Source: an uncultured Prevotella sp.
Lineage (GTDB): Bacteria; Bacteroidota; Bacteroidia; Bacteroidales; Bacteroidaceae
Reading direction: 5' to 3'
Assembly (NCBI GenBank): GCA_900547085.1
Contig: URFI01000078.1
Coordinates: 1 to 9,607 of the forward strand
DNA: 9,607 bases
Below, in pieces: positions 1 to 7,541 of this stretch. The notes beneath the pieces were generated by a model. It ran no database searches and had not been told where the DNA came from. It saw only the letters and a program-made list of their open reading frames with translations. Position 1 is the stretch's first letter. Each line of letters begins with the position of its first letter. The translations under genes and the position numbers were made by a program.

Positions 1-966
1 CGCAATCTTGACTCCTACCAGATGAGCCATGTCGTGGCACATTATTCCAACATGAACGATGCCCGGCAGGCTATCCAGCGCAACGAGATATATGCTTTTC
101 TGCTCATTCCGAAAGGCATGACAAGCGACCTCACCAGTGCACGCCAACCAAAAATCTCTTTTTATTACAGCAGTGTGTCACTCGTAGCTGGCTCTACGCT
201 GTACAAGGATTTGAAAACCATTACGACGCTCGGTTCGGCAGGAGTTGCTTCTGCCAAACTAACAGCCATGGGGAAGACCAATGACGAGGTTAGAACCTTC
301 TTACAGCCCATCGCCATCGACCTGCACATGATCAACAATCCATTGGCCAACTACAATGTTTACCTCTCCACGACCATGATTCCAGGCGTATTGCTCATCT
401 TCATGTTTCTCATCTCTGCCTATTCCATTGGTACGGAACTCAAGTTCAAAGAATCAAAGAAGTGGCTGGCCATGGCTGACAACAACATTTATGTGGCCAT
501 TGCAGGAAAGATGCTGCCGCAAACCATCATCTTCCTAACCATCTTCTACGCCTTTGAATTCTACATCTACTATGTCCTGGGCTTTCCACACCCAGGCGGT
601 CTCTTTCCCATCTTGTTGCTCGGACTGCTCACGGTGCTGGCTGGACAGGGCTTTGGCATCTTTGCTTTTGGGCTGGTACCCTCACTGCGCATGTCCATGA
701 GTGTATGCTCTCTCTGGGCCGTACTGGGCTTTACGGCCAGCGGCGCCACATATCCGGTGTTCTCCATGAGCCCGATGATTGAGGCCATGGCACAACTTTT
801 CCCTCTCAGGCACTACTACATGATTTACCAACAGTGCATCTTCAACGGCTTCCCGCTGGCAGACGCTTGGTTCAATCTCCTGGCACTGTGCATCTTCATC
901 ATACTGCCGGTATTCACCCTGCGCAACATCAAGCGAGCCATGCTCACCTATGTATATATACCTTAA
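1..966 (+). CDS. ABC-2 type transporter permease, 5' end outside window
   Basis: This is a membrane subunit of an ABC exporter of the YhiH/YbhS/YbhR-like ABC-2 class. The reading frame is open from base 1, so the gene starts upstream; the ATG at 22 is internal. The visible 321 residues lack the N-terminal membrane helix that the second permease has. They begin inside the extracytoplasmic domain, with an 'AFLLIPKG' segment matching the equivalent 'GILYFPADF' of the next gene. From about residue 113 (counting from the ATG at 22) come roughly six hydrophobic segments: about 113-136, 155-185, 195-218, 224-246 and 285-301, with the loop LFPLRHYY (259-266) that is typical of the family. It is followed after 59 bp by a second permease, so the pair probably forms a heterodimeric channel. 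The substrate cannot be told from sequence. Family assignment is firm; the pairing is inferred from adjacency. Confidence 0.9.
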   Translation, partial: RNLDSYQMSHVVAHYSNMNDARQAIQRNEIYAFLLIPKGMTSDLTSARQPKISFYYSSVSLVAGSTLYKDLKTITTLGSAGVASAKLTAMGKTNDEVRTFLQPIAIDLHMINNPLANYNVYLSTTMIPGVLLIFMFLISAYSIGTELKFKESKKWLAMADNNIYVAIAGKMLPQTIIFLTIFYAFEFYIYYVLGFPHPGGLFPILLLGLLTVLAGQGFGIFAFGLVPSLRMSMSVCSLWAVLGFTASGATYPVFSMSPMIEAMAQLFPLRHYYMIYQQCIFNGFPLADAWFNLLALCIFIILPVFTLRNIKRAMLTYVYIP

Positions 967-1025
967 CAGGACGTAAGATAAGCAAAGCAACCCAATAGAA
1001 GTTTAAAGACAAGAAACAAGCAAAC

Positions 1026-2306
1026 ATGAACGAAAGTTTCTTCCAGAGAATCAAAGAAGGCATCCAGGATATGTGTTATATCTGGGTCAAGGAGATACGC
1101 TCTTCCGTGACCGATGAAGGCGTGCTGATTTTTTGCATCTTGGTGCCACTTCTCTATCCTCTCCTTTATTCTTGGGCTTACACGAACGAAGTGACACGCG
1201 AAGTGCCGGTTGCTGTTGTTGACTTTTCCAAATCACAACTTAGCCGTCAGTTCATTCGTTCGGTAGACGCTACACCCGGCACCAAGGTGACTTACCATGT
1301 CAACAGCTTAAACGAAGCACGTGAACTGGTGGCTCGACAAAAAGTTCACGGCATCCTGTATTTTCCCGCTGACTTCTCAAACAAACTATACCGAGGGAAG
1401 CAATCCCACGTCAGCCTTTACTGCGACATGAGCCTGATGCTCACTTATAAAGCCATTTATCAAAGCACACAAGAAGTGGCCGGCATGCTGAACACCGAGC
1501 TGCAGCTGCAACAGGCGGGCGGATACACCAACAGAGATGATGAGATTGCAGCACAACCTCTGGCCGTGGACGATGTTCAAATATTCAATTCGACGGGCGG
1601 ATACGGCAATGCGCTCATCCCCGGCGTGCTGATGATGATTATGCAGCAGACGCTGTTGTTGGGCATCGGCCTGGCTGCAGGAACAGCCAGAGAGAACAAT
1701 CGCTACAAAGACCTTGTACCCATCAGCCGACATTACAATGGCATATTCCGCATCGTCATGGGCAAATCCATGGCCTACTTCATGCTCTATGCAGTCATTG
1801 GAGCTTACCTTGCATTGGTTGTGCCCAAGCTTTTCGGCTTTACCACCCTTGCTTCTGGAGCTGCACTGTTGGGACTGCTCGTTCCATACATCCTGGCTTG
1901 CATCTTCTTCGGCATGGCCTTGTCGTGTATGGTTCGCTATCGCGAGAACGTCATCCTACTGGTTGTTTTCACATCCATCCCCCTATTATTCATGACAGGC
2001 ATTTCATGGCCTCAACACAACATACCTGGAATTTGGAAAGGTGTGTCCTATCTGTTCCCATCCACCTTCGGTATAAGGGGATTCTTGCGCATCAATGGCA
2101 TGGGAGCCACGCTGGCTGACATCAAAACAGAATACCAAGTTTTATGGGTTCAGGTACTGGCCTATTTCCTACTCACCTGTTTGGTTTACCGCTACCAAAT
2201 CATCCATACTCGTCGTCATGCGTTGGAACGCATCGCACGGTTGAAACAAAAAGCAAAAGAAGCGATAGAGAGAAAGGAAAGACTGGCCAGCGAAAAATCC
2301 GAATAA
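1026..2306 (+). CDS. ABC-2 type transporter permease
   Basis: This is a second ABC-2 exporter permease of 426 residues, a normal full length for the family. It has a cytoplasmic N-terminus and one membrane helix at about 32-52. An extracytoplasmic domain spans about 55-190 and includes VAVVDFSKS (62-70) and GILYFPADF (109-117). A C-terminal membrane block follows: about 194-220, 243-266, 277-302, 308-326 and 371-388. The loop containing LFPSTFGIRGF (343-353) matches the conserved loop before the last helix. The tail (about 395-426) is highly charged, rich in Lys, Arg and Glu, and predicted cytosolic and helical. The ATG at 1026 follows an A-rich stretch without a strong Shine-Dalgarno sequence, as is usual in Bacteroidota. 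It lies 59 bp after the first permease with no promoter seen between them. No ATPase domain is present in either permease or elsewhere in the window. Confidence 0.93.
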   Translation: MNESFFQRIKEGIQDMCYIWVKEIRSSVTDEGVLIFCILVPLLYPLLYSWAYTNEVTREVPVAVVDFSKSQLSRQFIRSVDATPGTKVTYHVNSLNEARELVARQKVHGILYFPADFSNKLYRGKQSHVSLYCDMSLMLTYKAIYQSTQEVAGMLNTELQLQQAGGYTNRDDEIAAQPLAVDDVQIFNSTGGYGNALIPGVLMMIMQQTLLLGIGLAAGTARENNRYKDLVPISRHYNGIFRIVMGKSMAYFMLYAVIGAYLALVVPKLFGFTTLASGAALLGLLVPYILACIFFGMALSCMVRYRENVILLVVFTSIPLLFMTGISWPQHNIPGIWKGVSYLFPSTFGIRGFLRINGMGATLADIKTEYQVLWVQVLAYFLLTCLVYRYQIIHTRRHALERIARLKQKAKEAIERKERLASEKSE

Positions 2307-2321
2307 AGGTAAAAGGTTCAT

Positions 2322-2377
2322 CATCGGGCATCCGTATCCTCCAATCTTTTCACAAATGCCGATGTCACATTTTTTAA
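2322..2377 (+). terminator. weak intrinsic terminator candidate after the permease pair
   Basis: CATCGGGCAT (2322-2331) can pair with ATGCCGATG (2356-2364), giving nine base pairs with one bulged G. The 24-nt loop is long. An ATTTTTT run follows at 2369-2375. It lies 16 bp after the second permease stop and just before the next promoter, where a terminator would be expected. The long loop and the 4-nt gap between stem and T-run make it weaker than a textbook site. Confidence 0.35.
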
Positions 2378-2390
2378 GTCTTTCACCCCG

Positions 2391-2419
2391 CTTGTTTTAA
2401 TAGTTTTTGCGTACCTTTG
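2391..2419 (+). promoter_or_regulatory. Bacteroidota-type promoter for the DUF2723 gene
   Basis: TACCTTTG at 2412-2419 matches the TAnnTTTG -7 element used by the primary sigma factor of Bacteroidota. A CTTG at 2391-2394 could serve as the -33 element, although the 17-bp spacer is shorter than the usual 19-21. Transcription would start near 2424-2427 and leave a leader of about 110 nt before the ATG at 2536. The -7 match is clear; the -33 element is doubtful. Confidence 0.65.
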
Positions 2420-2436
2420 CAAAATATAGGTTGTTA

Positions 2437-2506
2437 CGTTGACCATCAACGAGTTTTTTGCTTACAAATAGCATAACAAGCAAAGAAAGGACAGCCTATC
2501 AATAGG
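2437..2506 (+). promoter_or_regulatory. structured 5' leader with attenuator-like hairpins
   Basis: The leader of the DUF2723 transcript holds three possible stem-loops. CGTTGA (2437-2442) pairs perfectly with TCAACG (2446-2451) over a 3-nt loop, with a T6 run at 2454-2459 just after it, like a miniature intrinsic terminator. TTTTTTGCTT (2454-2463) can pair with AAGCAAAGAA (2478-2487) with one G-U pair, taking up the same T-run. CCTAT (2495-2499) and ATAGG (2502-2506) form a small third hairpin. The pairing is seen directly; a regulatory role is inference. No known riboswitch was recognised. Confidence 0.3.
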
Positions 2507-2535
2507 ATGCAAAATTATTATTTATCATTATATCA

Positions 2536-5500
2536 ATGAAACAATTCAGATTAGTAGATAATGTGGTTGGATGGGTTGCCTTCCTCGTGGCTGCCATCAC
2601 CTACTGTCTTACTGTAGAGCCGACAGCCAGCTTCTGGGACTGTCCAGAGTTCATCACCACAGGTTACAAACTGGAAGTAGGGCATCCGCCGGGGGCACCA
2701 TTCTTCATGCTTACGGCCAACCTGTTCACGCAGTTTGTGAGTGATCCATCTAAGGTGGCCCTCATGGTCAACATCATGAGCGCGCTGCTGAGTGCCGTCA
2801 CGGTACTGTTCCTGTTTTGGACTATTACGCACCTCACGCGCAAGCTTATCCTGAAAGACTGGGACAGTCTGTCACTGGGAAAACTCATCGCCATCGAGGC
2901 ATCAGGCATGGTGGGCGCACTGATCTACTGTTTCAGCGACACGGCATGGTTCTCGGCCGTCGAGGGCGAGGTGTATGCCTACTCATCGGCATTCACGGCT
3001 GTTGTATTCTGGCTCATCTTGAAATGGGAAGACCACGCTGACGAACCCCACAGCGACCGTTGGCTGCTGCTCATCGCTTACATGACGGGGCTATCCATCG
3101 GCGTACACCTGCTCAACCTGCTGTGCATCCCGGCCATTGTGCTGGTGTTTGTATACCGCAAGTTCCCCGATATCGAGGTCAAGGGCTCACTCATTGCCCT
3201 GCTTGTTTCGTTTGTCATAGTAGCTGGTGTGCTGTACGGACTCATCCCGGGCATCATCACTGTGGGCGGATGGTTCGAACTTTTCTTCGTCAACACGCTC
3301 GGCATGCCGTTCAACACAGGTACCATCGTGTACATCCTATTGCTGGTTAGCACTGTGGTGTGGGCCATCTACGAGAGCTATGTGGGACAAAGCAACCGCC
3401 GCATGAACATTGCCTTCATGCTGTCGGTGGCCATGTTGGGCATCCCGTTCTACGGCTATGGCTGGAGTGCGGTGTGCATCGGCGTGGTAGTGTTGGCCCT
3501 GCTGTGGTTCGTACTCAACTATACAAACAAGGTTGAGAAGAAGCGAGTGCCGCTCATCAGCGCGCGCATCAAGAACACTGTGCTACTGGGACTGCTGATG
3601 CTCATGATAGGTTACTCGAGCTATGCGCTCATCGTGATACGCTCGGCAGCAAACCCGCCGATGGATCAGAACTCACCCGAGGATATTTTCACATTAGGTA
3701 AATACTTGAGTAGAGACCAATATGGCTACCGTCCGCTCTTCTACGGACAGGCTTATACCTCCCAAGTAAAGCTTGATGTGCAGGGCAACCAATGCATTCC
3801 CAGTATGACCGAGGGAGAACCCATATACGCACAGAAGGAAAAAGCAAGTAAGGACGAGAAGGACTCATACTTTGTTGTGACGCACAACTCCAAATACATC
3901 TACGCACAGAACATGCTCTTCCCGCGCATGCACTCGTCAGACCACGCCACGGCTTACGAGAGTTGGATGGGCGGAGTAGACGGTACACAGGTGCCATACG
4001 ACCGCTGTGGTGAAAACATCATGGTGAAAATGCCAACGCAATGGGAGAACCTGCGCTTCTTCTTGAGCTACCAATGCAACTTTATGTACTGGCGGTACTT
4101 CATGTGGAACTTCGCTGGTCGCCAGAATGGCATACAGGGCAACGGCGAACTGGAACACGGCAACTGGATCTCGGGCATCCCATTGATTGACAATCCACGA
4201 CTGGGCGACCAGAGCAAGCTGCCCGACGAGCTGAAAAACGACAAGGGACACAACGTGTACTACATGCTACCGCTGCTGCTGGGACTCATCGGACTGTTCT
4301 GGCAGGCATGGCGTGGCAAACGAGGCATCCGTCAGTTCTGGGTGGTATTCTTCCTGTTCTTTATGACAGGATTGGCCATTGTAATCTATCTAAACCAAAC
4401 TCCATTGCAGCCTCGCGAACGTGATTATGCCTATGCGGGATCGTTCTACGCCTTCGCCATCTGGTGTGGCATCGGCGTTGCAGCCATCATCGACCTACTG
4501 AAGAAGTATCTCAATAAATTCAACGAGACAGTACTGGCCGCCATTGCAGGCATAGTCTGTTTGCTGGTACCGGTGCAGATGGCTAGCCAAAACTGGGACG
4601 ATCACGACAGAAGTGGGCGATACACCTGCCGCGACTTTGGACAGAACTACCTGATGACCTTGCAGGATAAAGGCTACCCAATACTCTTCACCAACGGCGA
4701 CAACGACACCTTCCCACTTTGGTACAACCAAGATGTGGAGGGCGTGCGGACCGATGCCAGAGTATGCAACCTGAGTTATCTGCAGACCGACTGGTACATT
4801 GATCAGATGAAGCGGCCTGCCTACGACTCGCCATCTGTACCTATCAGCTGGCCAAGATTAGACTATTGCTCGGGAACCAACGAGGCTGTGCCCATTCAGA
4901 GCGAGTGGAAGAAAGAGTTGGAGCAATACTATAGGGACTATCCCGAAGAGGCCAGGAAGCAATTCGGCGATGAGCCGTTCGAGCTAAAGAACATCATCAA
5001 GTACTGGATGCGGTCGAAAGACGAAGACAGGCACGTCATCCCCACCGACACGGTATATGTAACCATCGACAAAGAGGCCGTGAGGAAGAGCGGTATGATG
5101 ATGGCTTCCGACACCATCCCCGACAAGATGGTAATCTCACTGGCTGGCAAGCGCGCCCTGCACAAGGGCAACATGATGATGCTGGAGATGATTGCTGAAT
5201 GCGGATGGACACGACCTATTTACGTCGCCACAACCGTTGCCGCCAGATATTACATGAACCTGGGTGACAACTTCGTGAGCGAAGGACTGGTGAACCGCAT
5301 CACACCTTTCACCACCAACAAGCCCGGCGTGAAGAACTTCGACACCGAAAAGGCCTACAACAACCTCATGAACCGCTACAAATATGGCGGACTGGAGAAG
5401 AAAGGCCTCTACATCGACGAGACCACCATGGGCATGTGCGTGACACACCGACGCCTATTCGCACAGCTGGCTACAGAGCTACTCAAGGAAGGCAAGACCG

Positions 5501-5865
5501 ATAAAGCTGCCAAGGCTTTGGCCAAGGCCGAACGTGTGATACCTGAATACAATGTACCGATAAGCTGGAAGAGTGGCTCTTTGGACATGGCACGCGCCTA
5601 TGTGCTGCTGGGACAGAAAGCAAAGGCAAAGCATATCCTTCAAAAACTATGGAAAGACCATACGCAATATGCAGACTGGTACCTTAGTTTGGATGGCACT
5701 AGATTCCTTGCATCACAAGAAGATTGCATGCTATACTTCCAACTCATGATGGAAGTGAACAAGATTACGTCACTCTTCGACACCGCATGGGCCAAAAAAC
5801 AAATGGACGAATTGAACCGACGGTACAACCTATATGCACGAAAAGGAGGTCGCACTTTAGAGTGA
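2536..5865 (+). CDS. DUF2723 / TMEM260-like membrane protein, candidate GT-C protein O-mannosyltransferase
   Basis: This is a 1109-residue multi-pass membrane protein of the DUF2723 family, whose animal member TMEM260 is a protein O-mannosyltransferase. The N-terminus has one helix (about 10-27). The conserved first loop follows, with SFWDCPEF (32-39) and GHPPGAPF (49-56); its acidic residues D35 and E38 sit where GT-C enzymes keep their catalytic acid. Next is EGEVYAYSS (143-151). Further helices run to about 370, then a soluble insert (about 372-570), then more helices (about 573-590, 600-619, 633-652 and 665-683) around QPRERDYAYAG (625-635). A C-terminal soluble domain of about 425 residues follows. 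It contains TNGDNDTFPLWY (719-730) and two TPR-like helical pairs near 973-1043. It has its own promoter and a long leader. In this phylum it may act in general protein O-glycosylation; that role, and the sugar donor, are inferred. The family call is strong. Confidence 0.9.
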   Translation: MKQFRLVDNVVGWVAFLVAAITYCLTVEPTASFWDCPEFITTGYKLEVGHPPGAPFFMLTANLFTQFVSDPSKVALMVNIMSALLSAVTVLFLFWTITHLTRKLILKDWDSLSLGKLIAIEASGMVGALIYCFSDTAWFSAVEGEVYAYSSAFTAVVFWLILKWEDHADEPHSDRWLLLIAYMTGLSIGVHLLNLLCIPAIVLVFVYRKFPDIEVKGSLIALLVSFVIVAGVLYGLIPGIITVGGWFELFFVNTLGMPFNTGTIVYILLLVSTVVWAIYESYVGQSNRRMNIAFMLSVAMLGIPFYGYGWSAVCIGVVVLALLWFVLNYTNKVEKKRVPLISARIKNTVLLGLLMLMIGYSSYALIVIRSAANPPMDQNSPEDIFTLGKYLSRDQYGYRPLFYGQAYTSQVKLDVQGNQCIPSMTEGEPIYAQKEKASKDEKDSYFVVTHNSKYIYAQNMLFPRMHSSDHATAYESWMGGVDGTQVPYDRCGENIMVKMPTQWENLRFFLSYQCNFMYWRYFMWNFAGRQNGIQGNGELEHGNWISGIPLIDNPRLGDQSKLPDELKNDKGHNVYYMLPLLLGLIGLFWQAWRGKRGIRQFWVVFFLFFMTGLAIVIYLNQTPLQPRERDYAYAGSFYAFAIWCGIGVAAIIDLLKKYLNKFNETVLAAIAGIVCLLVPVQMASQNWDDHDRSGRYTCRDFGQNYLMTLQDKGYPILFTNGDNDTFPLWYNQDVEGVRTDARVCNLSYLQTDWYIDQMKRPAYDSPSVPISWPRLDYCSGTNEAVPIQSEWKKELEQYYRDYPEEARKQFGDEPFELKNIIKYWMRSKDEDRHVIPTDTVYVTIDKEAVRKSGMMMASDTIPDKMVISLAGKRALHKGNMMMLEMIAECGWTRPIYVATTVAARYYMNLGDNFVSEGLVNRITPFTTNKPGVKNFDTEKAYNNLMNRYKYGGLEKKGLYIDETTMGMCVTHRRLFAQLATELLKEGKTDKAAKALAKAERVIPEYNVPISWKSGSLDMARAYVLLGQKAKAKHILQKLWKDHTQYADWYLSLDGTRFLASQEDCMLYFQLMMEVNKITSLFDTAWAKKQMDELNRRYNLYARKGGRTLE

Positions 5866-5868
5866 TTC

Positions 5869-5913
5869 ATGATAAATGTTGATGCCGGGACACAAGCATG
5901 TCAGTCAGACTAA
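5869..5913 (+). CDS. possible 14-codon leader ORF
   Basis: An ATG at 5869 opens a frame of 14 codons ending in TAA at 5911-5913. It runs through the left arm and into the loop of the 5879-5930 stem-loop. A strong Shine-Dalgarno-like AAAGGAGGT (5841-5849) lies in the last codons of the upstream gene, but its 19-nt distance to this ATG is too long for normal initiation. There is no coding support beyond the open frame. It is noted only because ribosomes on it would melt the hairpin. Confidence 0.12.
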   Translation: MINVDAGTQACQSD

Positions 5914-5930
5914 TTGGTTCTCGGCATCAA
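5879..5930 (+). terminator. intergenic 12-bp stem-loop between DUF2723 gene and deacetylase
   Basis: TTGATGCCGGGA (5879-5890) pairs with TCTCGGCATCAA (5919-5930), giving 12 base pairs with one G-U, around a 28-nt loop. It starts 13 nt after the DUF2723 stop. The sequence after it is TTCTTAAAG, not a real T-run, so it is a poor rho-independent terminator. It could instead stabilise mRNA ends, mark a processing site or attenuate read-through. No TAnnTTTG promoter was seen between it and the deacetylase ATG at 5959, which suggests at least some read-through. Confidence 0.4.
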
Positions 5931-5958
5931 TTCTTAAAGAAAAAGAAGAAAATAAAGC

Positions 5959-6570
5959 ATGTTCATTGAGCAACCAGCCAAATGGTTACGGTGGTTATAC
6001 CCCAACGCCCTGTGGCGAATGGATAGAAATGAGCGGTCGGTTTACCTGACTTTCGACGACGGTCCGATACCCAGTTCCACGCCTTTCATCCTCGACACGC
6101 TGGCTGAATACGATGCCAAAGCCACCTTCTTCATGGTGGGCGAGAACGTACTACGCTATCACGACCTGTACAACCGCATCGTAGAAGAAGGACATCAGGT
6201 GGGTAATCACACTTTCAACCACATGGGGTCGCTCAAACATTGGGCACTGACCTATGGCATCAACATCCAGAAAGCCAACGAACTGATACACGCCCACCTC
6301 TTCCGCCCGCCCCATGGATGGATGCGATGGTCGGTATATTGGTGGCTGTCCAGGCGCTATCAAATCGTGATGTGGGACTTGGTGACCCGAGATTACTCCA
6401 AGTGGATGACGGCAGAAGATGTGTTGAGAAACGTCAAGCGATATGCCCGCAACGGGTCTATCATCACCTTTCACGATTCGACAAAGAGCATTGATAAGCT
6501 ACGATACGCCCTACCAGAGGCCTTGAAATGGCTGAAAGAACAAGGATATGAATTCAAGACTTTCGAGTGA
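5959..6570 (+). CDS. polysaccharide deacetylase family protein (NodB homology domain, CE4-like)
   Basis: This is a predicted metal-dependent deacetylase of N- or O-acetylated sugars, 203 residues and essentially one NodB domain. All five family motifs are visible. TFDDGP (31-36) holds the catalytic base D33 and metal ligand D34. HTFNH (84-88) provides metal ligands H84 and H88. Motif 3 is RPPHG (116-120), where most relatives have Tyr instead of His. WD (139-140) is motif 4, and ITFHDS (169-174) carries the second catalytic His, H172. There is no signal peptide; the N-terminus MFIEQPAKWLRWL is amphipathic and Trp-rich, so the protein may be cytoplasmic or membrane-attached. Substrate is unknown; peptidoglycan, a lipid-linked glycan or a capsule intermediate are possible. 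It overlaps queG by 23 bp and is probably translated in coupling with it. Start choice: the ATG at 5959 follows an A-rich stretch and gives the family N-terminus I recall from Bacteroidota. Confidence 0.9.
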   Translation: MFIEQPAKWLRWLYPNALWRMDRNERSVYLTFDDGPIPSSTPFILDTLAEYDAKATFFMVGENVLRYHDLYNRIVEEGHQVGNHTFNHMGSLKHWALTYGINIQKANELIHAHLFRPPHGWMRWSVYWWLSRRYQIVMWDLVTRDYSKWMTAEDVLRNVKRYARNGSIITFHDSTKSIDKLRYALPEALKWLKEQGYEFKTFE

Positions 6571-7528
6571 GCTGAAGGCTGAGGCATTAAACCTCGGCTT
6601 TTTTGCTTGCGGAATTGCACGCGCTGAAGCCGTTGACGACACCCACGCCCAACATGTAAGGCAGTGGATTGACGAGGGACGACAGGCTGATATGGACTAT
6701 ATGCGCAACCATACCGACATGCGACTGGACCCTCGGTTGCTCATGAAGGGCGTGAGAAGCATCGTGTCGGTTGCCATGAACTATACACCAGCACAGCACA
6801 TTCCCTCCGATCAACTACAGTTTGCGGCGTATGCTTACGGTGAAGACTATCACGACATTGTCAAGAAAAAGCTGAGACAGCTGGCATTGACGTTTGGTTT
6901 CAAGGAATTGCGCATGCAGGATGAACCGAACAAGGAGGATGACGGTATTTATTTTCGGGCTTTCTGCGACTCTGCACCTGTGTTGGAGCGTTATTGGGCC
7001 ACTCGTGCAGGACTGGGTTGGATTGGCCGTAACCACCAACTAATCATCCCAAAAGCCGGTAGCATGTTCTTCCTTGGCGAGCTGTTCTTGACCATTGAGT
7101 TAGACTATGATGAACCCATGCACAGCCATTGTGGCAATTGTCATGCGTGCATTGATGCCTGCCCCACTGGCGCCATCACCAAAGACGGCCCGCTCGACGC
7201 CAACAGATGCCTCTCCTACCAAACCATAGAGAACCGTGGAGACATCTCAAAAGATATCGCCGAGAAGATGGGAAATACCGTTTACGGCTGCGACCGTTGT
7301 CAGCAAGCATGCCCATGGAACCGCTTCTCCATACCCAACAACACACCAGAGTTGCAACCGAAGCCAGAGTTCATGGCCATGACACGCGACAAGTGGATGC
7401 AGCTTTCAGAAGATGAATACCGCCAACTATTCAAAAAGAGTGCGGTAAAACGAGCAAAATACGAGGGACTGATGCGCAACATCCAAGCCATAGTTGACCT
7501 TTCGAAAGAACAAAAACAAGACCATTAA
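6548..7528 (+). CDS. queG: epoxyqueuosine reductase QueG
   Basis: QueG catalyses the last step of queuosine synthesis: cobalamin-dependent reduction of epoxyqueuosine to queuosine at position 34 of tRNAs with GUN anticodons, in the cytoplasm. The 326 residues show the family layout. The N-terminal corrinoid-binding part includes RAFCDSAP (137-144), whose D141 matches the proposed catalytic Asp. GLGWIGRN (155-162) follows. Two [4Fe-4S] cluster motifs come next: C195-x2-C198-x2-C201-x3-C205-P, then C248-x2-C251-x3-C255-P, with C221 as a likely extra ligand. The conserved SAVKRAKYEGLMRNI lies near the end (298-312). It is shorter than the E. coli and B. subtilis enzymes (about 380 residues) and lacks their C-terminal helical extension. 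The start at 6548 lies inside the deacetylase gene, preceded by AAGG. The enzyme needs B12, which many of these bacteria take up by import. Confidence 0.96.
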   Translation: MNSRLSSELKAEALNLGFFACGIARAEAVDDTHAQHVRQWIDEGRQADMDYMRNHTDMRLDPRLLMKGVRSIVSVAMNYTPAQHIPSDQLQFAAYAYGEDYHDIVKKKLRQLALTFGFKELRMQDEPNKEDDGIYFRAFCDSAPVLERYWATRAGLGWIGRNHQLIIPKAGSMFFLGELFLTIELDYDEPMHSHCGNCHACIDACPTGAITKDGPLDANRCLSYQTIENRGDISKDIAEKMGNTVYGCDRCQQACPWNRFSIPNNTPELQPKPEFMAMTRDKWMQLSEDEYRQLFKKSAVKRAKYEGLMRNIQAIVDLSKEQKQDH

Positions 7529-7541
7529 GACAGTAAGAACG

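Noticed and set aside
22..24. ATG at 22 as the true start of the first permease
   Set aside because: The frame is open to base 1 and the protein would lack the N-terminal membrane helix required in the family, so the gene starts before the window.
4938..5448. Minus-strand open frames of 78-103 codons inside the DUF2723 gene
   Set aside because: They overlap strongly conserved coding sequence and have no domain or start signal; they are shadow frames of a GC-richer gene.
7494..7541. Extended TTG start for the DUF4112 protein
   Set aside because: It would overlap queG by 35 bp and add a lysine-rich stretch outside the conserved domain; the ATG at 7542 fits the spacing better.
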